Source: Rubrivivax sp. (GTDB taxonomy: Bacteria > Pseudomonadota > Gammaproteobacteria > Burkholderiales > Burkholderiaceae_C). Taken from it: a DNA stretch of 55,215 nt. The stretch covers positions 1 through 55,215 of the forward strand of contig JACZKT010000009.1 in NCBI GenBank assembly GCA_014859905.1, given 5' to 3'. Made by a program: the position numbers and the translations under genes. Every line of letters begins with the position of its first letter. Position 1 is the first letter of the stretch. A model generated the notes under the pieces. That model worked only from the letters and a program-made list of their open reading frames with translations, did not search any database and was not told the origin of the DNA. Positions 1 through 8,804 of this stretch are shown one piece after another.

Positions 1-1
1 C

Positions 2-61
2 GCGGCGCTGAACATGGCGCTGCAGCAGCGCCGCCCCGCCGGCGTCATCCATCACAGCGAC
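2..61 (+). pseudogene. IS3-family transposase (OrfB), left part of an interrupted DDE domain
   Basis: Frame 2 reads AALNMALQQRRPAGVIHHSD; joins in frame to QGSQYTSVAFG at 1753 to restore the canonical HHSDQGSQYTS motif. Confidence 0.85.
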
Positions 62-70
62 AGTAAGAAT

Positions 71-310
71 GCCCAGGCCAGTTGCTCCTGGGCGGCCTGA
101 CCCTCACAGCGATGGACCGGCTGGGAGCTTGGTGCCGCAAGGTGCCCTGGGTGGCTTGACCCCCACTCCGATAGACCGCCAGCCGTGTCTTTCCCCGGAC
201 CTGTCGGCCACCCGGGAGCATCTTGCGGCGAGGCTTTGCCTAGCCGGTGCGTGTGACTCAAGAAGGGCCTGACGTCCTGTCACGTTACTGTCCTGTCCAG
301 CTTCGGTCTT
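71..310 (+). ncRNA. Candidate IS110 bridge RNA (ends approximate)
   Basis: 5' stem-loop GCCCAGG(71-77)/CCTGGGC(87-93); target guides 104-112 and 143-150; donor guides 261-268 and 285-290, all matching the element's own flanks or ends. Confidence 0.8.
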
Positions 311-352
311 GGCCAAGCCGTCTTCGTCGCAATCGAGCTTGGAGGCCCGTCC

Positions 353-1433
353 ATGGATGATCTTCTGCATGAAGCCGTCGGCGTTGTCGGGGGCGTCGAC
401 ACCCACAAGGATTTGCACGTCGCCGCTGTCGTCAATGAGCACGATCACGTCCTAGGCTGTCGGTGCTTCCCTACCACGCGGCAAGGCTACCGACAGATGC
501 TCCAATGGATGCGATCGTTCGGGGAGGTGATGCGCATCGGCGTTGAGTCGACGGGAACGTATGGTGCCGGTCTGCTGCGCCACCTGCAGGCGGTCGGCGT
601 CGAAGTCCTGGAGGTTACGGCGCCGGACAAGCAGGACCGTCGCCGACGTGGCAAGGACGACGATCTGGACGCCCAGAACGCGGCGCATGCGGCGTTCGCC
701 GGGAGGCGAACCGTCACCCCGAAGGCGCGTGACGGGATGGTCGAGTCACTGCGGGTTCTGAAGGCTTGCCGCAAGACCGCGGTGGCCGCGCGCAAGGTTG
801 CCTTGCAGATGGTTCACAACACCGTCGTCTGTGCGCCCGACGAGCTACGCGATGCCCTGCGCAAGTTGACGCGCATGCAGCTCATCAGAACCCTGGCAGC
901 CTGGCGGCCGGACCTGTCCGACTACCGCAATGTCGCCTCCGCGTACCGGATCAGTCTCAAGTCGTTGGGCCGGCGCTACCTGGAGCTGCACGACGAGATC
1001 GCCGATCTCGACGCGATGATCGGCGCGATCGTCGACGAATTGGCGCCAGCGTTGGTCGCGCGCAATTCGATCGGCAAGGAGTCCGCAGCGCAACTCCTGC
1101 TAACGGCCGGTGACAACTCGGACCGCATCCGCTCAGAGGCCAGCTTCGCCGCCCTGTGCGGCGTCAGCCCCGGTACCCGCCTCCTCGGGCAAGGTGACAC
1201 GGCATCGCCTGAATCGCGGCGGCGATCGAGCGGCCAACAGTGCGCAACACATCATCGCGATCGGCCGGCTGCGAACCGACGCCCGATCCCAGGTCTATGT
1301 CGCTCGGCGAATCGCCGAGGGACACTCGAAGCTCGAGGCGATCCGATGCCTCAAGCGCTACATCGCCCGTGAGGTCTACACTTTGATCCGCCGGCGAAGT
1401 CTGGAGATCGCCCAGACTCGCATCGCAGCCTGA
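353..1433 (+). pseudogene. IS110-family transposase, frameshifted at a CCCC run
   Basis: N-terminal GGVDTHKDLHVAAVV, GVESTGTYG, DDLDAQNAA; C-terminal PVPASSGKVTRHRLNRGGDRAAN lies in another frame (1110-1433). Removing one C from 1168-1171 restores VSPVPASSGK. Confidence 0.88.
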
Positions 1434-1752
1434 GGGCGGACCAGTTGCGGCCCTAGGCCGCGGGGTCTGGGGCTTGCCCCAGGGAAGGGCCCGTCCAGGG
1501 CCCGCAGCAGAGCTGTGGGCGTAGCCCAGGCGGGGGTCAAACTGATCAAGCAGCGCAGCGATCTTGGCGCCGTGATCAACGCCGCCCGCGGAGAACGGCG
1601 GCAGGCGTACCGCAGGGGCCGGTTCGCGTCCTGTTAGCGCATTTGCCTTCCGATTCGCTCCACCACCGCACGTCGGCGCTGAGTTCGCTGAGCTAACCAT
1701 GGCAGCTCCCACACTCGCGGCCGTCGAATAGCTTGACAAACAGAAGGGCGTC

Positions 1753-2148
1753 CAGGGCAGCCAGTACACGAGTGTGGCCTTCGGCGAACGTTGCAGGAAG
1801 ATGCGCGTGCGGCCATCGATGGGCACCGTGGGTGACGCCTACGACAACGCCATGGCCGAGAGCTTCTTCGCCACGCTGGAGTGCGAGCTCATCGACCGGC
1901 GCAGCTGGCCGACCAAGACCGAGGCCAGGCTGGCGCTGTTCACCTACATCGAGGGTTGGTACAACCCACGCCGCCGGCACAGCGCCCTGGGGCAGACCTC
2001 GCCGGCCAACTTCGAAAGGAAACACGACGACAAGATCCGCACACCACCATCGCGCGGTGAACACGGGATACCCACCGTCGGCGCTTGCGTGGCAGGCGCC
2101 ACGCCGCCGGTGGATATCCCTGCGCCTGAGCTCATCGAACCGACTTGA
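1753..2148 (+). pseudogene. IS3-family transposase (OrfB), right part
   Basis: QGSQYTSVAFGERCRKMRVRPSMGTVGDAYDNAMAESFFATLECELIDRR...YNPRRRHSALGQTSPANFE. Confidence 0.9.
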
Positions 2149-2169
2149 GAATCAAGTCCCTACCCGTCC

Positions 2170-2601
2170 GTGCAACAGGGTCAAGTCCAACTTCACACGG
2201 CGGGCAACCTGCTGGGCGAATTGGCCGCGCTGGACAGCGATTCAAGCCTGCGCAGGAAGCTGCGCCAGTACGCTGCACCCGACTTGTTGGTCATCGACGA
2301 GGTGGGCTACTTGTCGTACTCGAACCGGCACGCCGACCTGCTGTTCGAGTTGGTCAGCCGACGCTACCAGCACAAGAGCACGGTGGTGACGACCAACCGA
2401 GCCTTCGCCGAATGGGGCGAGGTCTTCCCCAACGCGGCCTGCGTGGTCTCGCTGATCGACCGGCTGATGCACCGCGCCGAGGTGGTTCGCATCGACGGCG
2501 ACTCTTACCGCGCCAAGGAGGCCGACGAGCGCGAAGCGCTGCGCAAGGCCGAGCGAGCGGCCAAGACCCCCGGCTCGCGCTCGCGCAAGGCCCTTCGATG
2601 A
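2170..2601 (+). pseudogene. istB: IstB-like ATP-binding protein, N-terminally truncated
   Basis: AGNLLGELAALDSD, LLVIDEVGYLSYSNRHADLLFELVSRRY, STVVTTNRAFAEWGEVFPNAACVVSLIDRLMHRAEVVRIDGDSYR; Walker A half is missing. Confidence 0.85.
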
Positions 2602-2801
2602 GCGCGCAGCCTTTGTCGGCGGCGGCGCCACTCATACCGCGGCACTGGACGCCCGAGCAAGCCTTGGCGGTCTTCGAGTGTCTGCAGGCGCTTCGCCAAG
2701 CGCTGTGGGACGCGTATGGACCACAGGTGCAGCAGGCGTGGCGCAAGCAGCTCGTGCCTGATGGGCCCCCGCCCGAGTTCGATCCCGACGAGCCGTTCTG
2801 A
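2598..2801 (+). CDS. Small hypothetical protein downstream of istB
   Basis: ATGA overlap with the istB stop; MSAQPLSAAAPLIPRHWTPEQALAVFECLQALRQALWDAYGPQVQQAWR. Confidence 0.55.
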   Translation: MSAQPLSAAAPLIPRHWTPEQALAVFECLQALRQALWDAYGPQVQQAWRKQLVPDGPPPEFDPDEPF

Positions 2802-2833
2802 ACTGACATAACGGCCGTTCCACCATCAACAAC

Positions 2834-2859
2834 CAGATGGCCCCACGCGGGGCCATCTG
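2834..2859. terminator. Perfect 11-bp hairpin, terminator-like
   Basis: CAGATGGCCCC-ACGC-GGGGCCATCTG; no clear T-tract. Confidence 0.5.
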
Positions 2860-3085
2860 CACTTCATCGTACCGGTTCGGTCATCACAAACCGCCACCTC
2901 ACCAGCGAATAGAAGCGGATCTACACCAGCGCCAACAGGTTGCCGATGGGATCGCTGCACAGACTTGTGTGTGAAAGTTACCACAAGCAGTTCAGCCCTC
3001 GTGGCGTGGATGCCTGCCGGCATGCAGTTCGCTACTGATGTGCCGAAAGAGCCGTGGTGCCTGCACCTTCTATGCGCCTCCCGCG

Positions 3086-5029
3086 ATGCCTCGCTCCTCC
3101 ACGCAGCGCCTGACGGCGGCCTTGTTCTGCCTGGGTGCAGTGGCGGTCATTGCAACCAGTTCGTTGGCAACGGGACAGGGCATCAAGACCGACTCGATGC
3201 GGGCACTGGAAGCCAGCGTGCACAGATTTGCCGCCGCCCAGGACGACCCTGCGGGGACACTCGCTGGAGTTCTGCGCGACAAGAGGGAGGCCAAGGATGC
3301 TGAAACCTTGTTTTGGGGGCATCTTCTGGAGGCACGCATCCGGGGACTGCTGGAACAGCCGGTTGCGATGGATCATGCGCTGAAGGCTGCGGAGGAGCAG
3401 TTGAGGGCGTTGCCCACAGCCTCACCCTTGTACGGAATGGCTGTGCGGCTGCAGCGGCTGCAGTTGTCGACCCTGACAGGAAACATCGACTCGCTCCCTG
3501 AGCCGGTGCGCAGATTGGCAGGCGAGACTGCCGACGCGGGATCCTTGCGCCTGTCGTGCGAGGTCAAGATGTTGCGCGCATGGGTTGAGTCCGAGACTGC
3601 TATGGTCGATGAGGCATGGAGGGTCGCAGAACAAGCCTTGGCGTGCGCAAAGTCGTTGGAAGACCGCGAACTGACCGCTTCGGCATATCTGCAAATGGGA
3701 TTGTTGGCCCGGGGGACGTCCGCCGGCGCATCGGCCAGGCGGACCGCGTACCGCTACTTCCGGCAGGCGGAAGATGCCCTCGGCGATCGTCCTGCGCGGT
3801 ACCTGCGCAGCATCATCGAATGGGAGTCGGGTAAGACCCTCGGACGCGACGCGCTCCTCGAGAGGGAGCGGCACTTTGAGCGGGCGCGCTCGCTCAGCGA
3901 TGCCATCGCCGACGAGGTTGGCGTTGCAGTCGCTTCGGTTGACCTCGCTGGTATTGCGCTTCAGCGCAGACAGTTCGCGAAGGCCGTCTCCCTGGCACGC
4001 GCGGCACGACGTGCCTACGAGCAGCACACGCTGATGCAGAGAATTCCGTCTACCTATGCAGTCACGATCGCCGCACTTGCGGCGACGAACTGGGAGGAGG
4101 CACAGAGAGAAATCGACAGAGCCAAGTCGCTAGACACAGAAAGGACGGCAACACGTGAGAGCGCCCGCCTTGCTCGGACGATCGGCGAGGCCTACGCGGC
4201 AAGGCAACGCTATTCAGAAGCCTATGCGGAACTGTCGAGGAGCGTAGAGCTTGAGGCCACCGCACGCCAGGAAGAGTCGTCAAGGCTGATGCTTCGATTG
4301 CAGGCCACCCACGAGGCGGCGCAACGAGAGGCAGAGAACTCGAGTCTGCTGCTGCGCAACGAGTCGACAAGGTTGCAGTTGGAAGCCGCCAGAGTCCGCC
4401 AGGAACGCCTGATGCTGGCGTTTGGACTGGCGCTTGTGGTACTACTCATCGGCGGCTTCGCCTTGGTGACAGTCGCGCGCGAGCGCCGAAGTCTGGCCGC
4501 CTTGGCGATGCGCGACGAGCTCACTGGCACGCCCAACCGACGCTCGATACGGGCCATTGCTGAGGCGCAGTGGGACCACTGCCGGCGTCTGAAGACTCCT
4601 CTACTCGTGGCCATGATCGATCTGGACCACTTCAAACGCGTCAATGATTCGTATGGCCACGCGGTGGGAGATCTGGTCCTCCAGGCGTTTGCCCAGGCGG
4701 CCAGCGCCGCGTTGCGTGCCCAGGACCGGATCGGGCGTTATGGCGGCGAGGAATGGCTCCTTGTCGCCCCGGGAGTCCTTCTGGAGGATGTCGACGCGCT
4801 CTTTAGTCGCATCCGTTCGGCGTTCGCGGCTCAGGTCATCCCCGGCCTGCCTAGGCCCCATATGCTCACGTTCTCGATGGGTGCCGCACTGGATCACGAA
4901 AGGCGCACGAGTCTGACCTCGTTGATCGAGGAGGCAGACGATTGCATGTACGAGGCGAAATCTGGCGGGCGGGACCGATTTCACTTCAGGTGCGTATTTC
5001 AGCCCATCGTGGACGGCATTTCAGGCTGA
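3086..5029 (+). CDS. Sensor diguanylate cyclase: TPR-like region, TM helix, GGDEF (GGEEW) domain; C-terminus altered by IS21 end
   Basis: RDELTGTPNRRSI, DLDHFKRVNDSYGHAVGDLVL, RIGRYGGEEWLL; last residues (FQPIVDGISG) are encoded by IS21-end repeats. Confidence 0.85.
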   Translation: MPRSSTQRLTAALFCLGAVAVIATSSLATGQGIKTDSMRALEASVHRFAAAQDDPAGTLAGVLRDKREAKDAETLFWGHLLEARIRGLLEQPVAMDHALKAAEEQLRALPTASPLYGMAVRLQRLQLSTLTGNIDSLPEPVRRLAGETADAGSLRLSCEVKMLRAWVESETAMVDEAWRVAEQALACAKSLEDRELTASAYLQMGLLARGTSAGASARRTAYRYFRQAEDALGDRPARYLRSIIEWESGKTLGRDALLERERHFERARSLSDAIADEVGVAVASVDLAGIALQRRQFAKAVSLARAARRAYEQHTLMQRIPSTYAVTIAALAATNWEEAQREIDRAKSLDTERTATRESARLARTIGEAYAARQRYSEAYAELSRSVELEATARQEESSRLMLRLQATHEAAQREAENSSLLLRNESTRLQLEAARVRQERLMLAFGLALVVLLIGGFALVTVARERRSLAALAMRDELTGTPNRRSIRAIAEAQWDHCRRLKTPLLVAMIDLDHFKRVNDSYGHAVGDLVLQAFAQAASAALRAQDRIGRYGGEEWLLVAPGVLLEDVDALFSRIRSAFAAQVIPGLPRPHMLTFSMGAALDHERRTSLTSLIEEADDCMYEAKSGGRDRFHFRCVFQPIVDGISG

Positions 5030-5064
5030 TCGTGGACGCCGTTTCAGCGGGATCGTGGACGACG
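4997..5064. repeat. Three tandem IS21-type terminal repeats
   Basis: TTTCAGCCCATCGTGGACGGC (4997), TTTCAGGCTGATCGTGGACGCC (5019), TTTCAGCGGGATCGTGGACGAC (5042). Confidence 0.8.
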
Positions 5065-5128
5065 GGGGAGGCGCGCAAGTGATTTTCTGAACGGCCTCAG
5101 GCTCACGGCTCTTTTGCTGTCCGAGCCG

Positions 5129-6307
5129 ATGCCAACCAACAGAGTCACGATGCGACAAATCCGAGAGACATTGCGCCTGCACCTGCAGGCCGGGCTGAGC
5201 TACAGCGAGGTGGGCCGCGCGCTCAAGATCTCCAAGAGCGTGGTGGGCAAGTAGGTCACCCTGGCCCGTGTGGCCGGCGTCGACTGGGACACCGCCCAGA
5301 CCCTCAGCGACGAAGACCTGGAGGCCCGGCTGTACCGCCCGGCGCTGCCCCGCGGCAGCCACCAACTCGCCCCCGACCTCAGCGTCGTGCACCAGGAGAT
5401 CAAGCGTCCCGGCGTCACCCTGATGCTGCTGTGGGAGGAGTACGCCACCGGTAATCCGCTGGCCTACAAGTACACGAGTTTCTGCATCAAGTAACGCGAG
5501 TTCGCGCTGCGCCAGCAACGCTCGATGCGCCAGATCCACATCGCCGGCGAGAAGCTGTTCGTCGACTACGCCAGCTCCACCGTGCCCATCGTCGACGCCG
5601 CCACCGGCCAGATCACCCAGGCCCAGATCTTCGTGGCCACGCTCGGGGCATCGAGCTACACCTATGCCTGCGCCACGCCGCGCCAGACCACTGCCGACTG
5701 GATCGGCGCGCAGGTGCAGGCGCTGGAGTTCATCGGCGGCGTGCCACGCCTGATCGTGCCCGACCAGACCCGCTCGCTCATCAAGACCCCCGATCGCTAC
5801 GACCCCGAACCCAACCGTACCTACGAGGAATTTGCTCGTCACTACGGCTGCGCGGTGCTGGCAGCGCGCCCGGCGCACCCGCGCGACAAGCCCAAGGTCG
5901 AGGGCTCGGTTTTGCTGGTACAGAGGTGGATCCTGGCCCGGCTGCGCAACCGCCGCTTCTTCAGCCTGGCCGAGCTGAACAGGGCCATCGCCGAGTTGCT
6001 CGCCGATCTCAACAACCGGCCCTTCAAGAAGCTGCCCGGCTGCCGTCGCAGCGCCTTCGAGTCGCTCGACGCGCCGGCGCTGCGGCCCATGTCGCTCCAG
6101 CGTTATGTCGTCAGCCGCTGGAAGACTGCCAAGGTCCACATCGACTACCACGTCGAGTTCGAGGGCCACTACTACAGCGTGCCGCACCGGCTCGTCGGCG
6201 CCAAGATCGACGTGCGCGTCACCGGGCAGTTGCTGGAGTGTTTCGCGTCGAACCAGCGCGTGGCCGGCCACGCCGTCGGGCCGGTATGGGTCGGTTGCAC
6301 CCGGTGA
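5129..6307 (+). pseudogene. istA: IS21-family transposase IstA with two in-frame stops and a replaced C-terminus
   Basis: One frame throughout: MPTNRVTMRQIRETLRLHLQAGLSYSEVGRALKISKSVVGK* (TAG 5252) ...SFCIK* (TAA 5492) [27 protein letters not shown]...[13 protein letters not shown]; canonical IstA end lost after about 6280. Confidence 0.88.
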
Positions 6308-6393
6308 CAGCGGGCTCCTTCCAGGCGCCCCACCTCCAACGGCTGGTCTGCGGCGGTGAACCCGGTACAGGGTCGGGCATGTACCGACCCATA
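6285..6393. repeat. About 109-bp unit bounded by 11-bp inverted repeats
   Basis: TATGGGTCGGT (6285-6295) and ACCGACCCATA (6383-6393). Confidence 0.4.
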
Positions 6394-6966
6394 GGAGCCG
6401 GCGGCGGTTTTCTCAGCGAGCGACCGGTCTACCTTGGAACTTGACCTTCGCCGAAGGCGTCGAGCAAATCGAAGTTGGCGGACGCAGTCGTTCGCGCGTG
6501 CCGACCGACGACCGCGATAGGTCCACGGGCGAACGACTGCATCTGAAAGTCGCGAACGGGCGCTGCCCGACCCGGACCTGACCTACGAGGTCTTCGGATC
6601 GTTGCCCGGAAGCAGACCGCCAGTCCTCAGGCGGGTTGTCAGTGCACGCAGTCGAGTTCGTGCGCATCAACGCGACTCTCAACGAATTGGTCTGGCCCAG
6701 GATCGTCCGATCCTCCGGCTGCACATGGATCAGGCCCGGAGGCGCCGATTCCAGACTACATGCCAAGCCGGCCAGATTGATGCTCACCTGCTCGGGTGAG
6801 TCGCACCTCACCCGTTTCGATGATCTGTGTTCATCGCGCCTCGGGATTCGCAGGTCTCGACTCTCTCTCAGCATATGCACTGTCATCCGAGCCAACGGGT
6901 GGCGGACTTGGCGTTGTTCGGGATCGCCTCCCACTGCAACGCCGCTAACCGAGAAGGAGCAGTGCG

Positions 6967-7254
6967 GTGGCCATCTATGAGTATCGGTGCGATCGGGACG
7001 GTCTGTTCGACAAGAACCTGCCGCTCGGAACGGCGCCTGAGTCAGTGCCTTGTGGGACGTGCGGGAGCCAAGCAAGAAGAGTGTTCTCGGCGCCAATGTT
7101 CAGGTCCGCCTCCCGATCTGCGTGGACGGCTGCGATGGATCGCGCGGACAAGAGCCGCTACGAACCGGAAGTCGTTACCTCGCTGCCTGCAACCGGCGCC
7201 CCGAGGCGAACCATCCCGCTCACCCCCAAGCTGCGCGGCCTGCCACGACCATGA
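6967..7254 (+). CDS. fmdB: FmdB-family zinc ribbon protein
   Basis: MAIYEYRCDRDGLFDKNLPLGTAPESVPCGTCGSQARRVFSAP; CxxC zinc ribbon, upstream of formamidase. Confidence 0.8.
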   Translation: MAIYEYRCDRDGLFDKNLPLGTAPESVPCGTCGSQARRVFSAPMFRSASRSAWTAAMDRADKSRYEPEVVTSLPATGAPRRTIPLTPKLRGLPRP

Positions 7255-7420
7255 CAACACAGCTGGCATCGCCGTCAAGTGCGTTCCCGAGGACTGCGGA
7301 GCGGCGCTGTGCTCAGCAGGCGCCAACCTAACTCATGGAAGGAGCAGGTATCGGTCAACCAACACACAGTGCTTCACCCTTTTCACAGCGTCATGCAACC
7401 AACGAATGAGAGGTCTTGAT

Positions 7421-8677
7421 ATGCCCAAGAATCTGTTCCCGCTGGACAACAGTAAGAAGTTCACCAACCAGAAGCACGTCGGCCACAACCGGTGGCACCC
7501 TGACATTCCGGCGAACGTGACCGTGAAGCCGGGCGAGGTCTTCCGCGCGGATTGCCGTGAATGGTTCGACGGCGCCATCAAGAACGATGACTCTGCGGAC
7601 GACATCCGCAATGCCCCGCTCGCAGGCGTGCACGTTCTGTCCGGTCCCTTCCGAGTCGAGGGGGCGGAGCCAGGCGACCTGCTGATTGTCGACATCCTCG
7701 AGATTGACTCCTGTGATCAGGAAGACTCCGGGCCCTTCTCGGGCATGGGTTGGGGCTACACGGGCGTGTTCGCCAACAAGAACGGTGGCGGCTTCCTCAC
7801 CGAGCGCTTTCCGGATGCCTACAAGGTGATCTGGGACTTCAATGGCGACGTTGCCACGTCGCGCCATATTCCGGAGTGCTCCTACGTGGGCATCCACCAC
7901 CCAGGCCTGATGGGCACCGCGCCATCCGCCGAACTATTGGCGAGGTGGACGAAGCGCGAAACCGCACTGATCGCAACCGACCCGTACCGTGTGCCGCCGC
8001 TGGCCCTGCCGCCGCTACCCGACAGTGCAATCCTGGGTTCGCTCAAGGGTGCCGACTTCGAGCGCGTCGCCAAGGAGGCGGCACGGACTGCCCCGCCGCG
8101 CGAGAACGGCGGCAACCAGGACATCAAGAACCTGACGGCGGGGAGTCGGGTCTTCTATCCGGTCTTCGTCTCCGGGGCCAACCTTTCGTTCGGCGACCTG
8201 CACTTCTCGCAGGGCGACGGCGAGATCACGTTCTGCGGCGCGATCGAGATGGGCGGATTCATGGATCTGCGCGTCGACGTGATCAAGGGCGGGATGGAGA
8301 AATACGGCGTGCGCGAGAACGCCATCTTCATGCCCGGGCTGCGTGATCCGCAGTATTCCGAGTGGATCGCTTTCTCCGGCGTCTCGGTGGACAGCAAGGG
8401 CAAGCAGCACTACCTCGACTCGTGGCTGGCCTACCAGAACGCCTGCAATCACGCCATCGACTACCTGATGAAGTTCGGCTACACGGACATCCAGGCCTAC
8501 ATGATTCTCGGGACGGCGCCGGTCGAGGGACGTCTGTCCGGCGTGGTGGATATCCCGAACGCGTGCTCCACGATCTACATCCCCCGGTCGATCTTCGATT
8601 TCGATATTCGACCGTCGGCGAGCGGAAAGCCGCACCAGGTGAAGCAGGGCATGCAAGTGCCCCGCTCACCGAACTGA
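7421..8677 (+). CDS. fmdA: Formamidase (acetamidase/formamidase family)
   Basis: MPKNLFPLDNSKKFTNQKHVGHNRWHPDIPANVTVKPGEVFRADCREWFDGAIKNDDSADDI; GMGWGYTGVFA; GGFMDLRVDVIKGGM. Confidence 0.95.
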   Translation: MPKNLFPLDNSKKFTNQKHVGHNRWHPDIPANVTVKPGEVFRADCREWFDGAIKNDDSADDIRNAPLAGVHVLSGPFRVEGAEPGDLLIVDILEIDSCDQEDSGPFSGMGWGYTGVFANKNGGGFLTERFPDAYKVIWDFNGDVATSRHIPECSYVGIHHPGLMGTAPSAELLARWTKRETALIATDPYRVPPLALPPLPDSAILGSLKGADFERVAKEAARTAPPRENGGNQDIKNLTAGSRVFYPVFVSGANLSFGDLHFSQGDGEITFCGAIEMGGFMDLRVDVIKGGMEKYGVRENAIFMPGLRDPQYSEWIAFSGVSVDSKGKQHYLDSWLAYQNACNHAIDYLMKFGYTDIQAYMILGTAPVEGRLSGVVDIPNACSTIYIPRSIFDFDIRPSASGKPHQVKQGMQVPRSPN

Positions 8678-8804
8678 TGCCGATGCCGCAGCGGCTCACG
8701 CCGCGGCGGTGTTCAAGGCTCGTCAAGTACGCGCAGGCTGTGTCCGGTACGGCGAGGCCGGGAGAGCCTGCACTGGCTCGCTACACGATTGAGGAGAACG
8801 CACC

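Larger units (their letters stand above)
62..1752 (+). mobile_element. IS110-family insertion sequence inserted in an IS3 transposase gene
   Basis: Removing about 62-1752 restores an uninterrupted IS3 ORF; contains a DEDD/Tnp_20-type transposase and a long 5' non-coding leader. End positions uncertain by 1-2 nt. Confidence 0.85.

Noticed and set aside
61-62. Exact IS110 core dinucleotide
   Set aside because: Left junction reads GA-CA-GT and right junction GT-CC-AG; several placements restore the IS3 frame, so no specific core is claimed
69-272. 67-aa + strand ORF in the IS110 leader
   Set aside because: No homology recognised; region is better explained as a structured RNA with guide segments
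5021-6271. 416-aa - strand ORF
   Set aside because: Antisense to istA, whose frame has clear homology despite two stops
6413-7096. 227-aa - strand ORF upstream of fmdB
   Set aside because: No recognisable motif and overlaps fmdB and its upstream region
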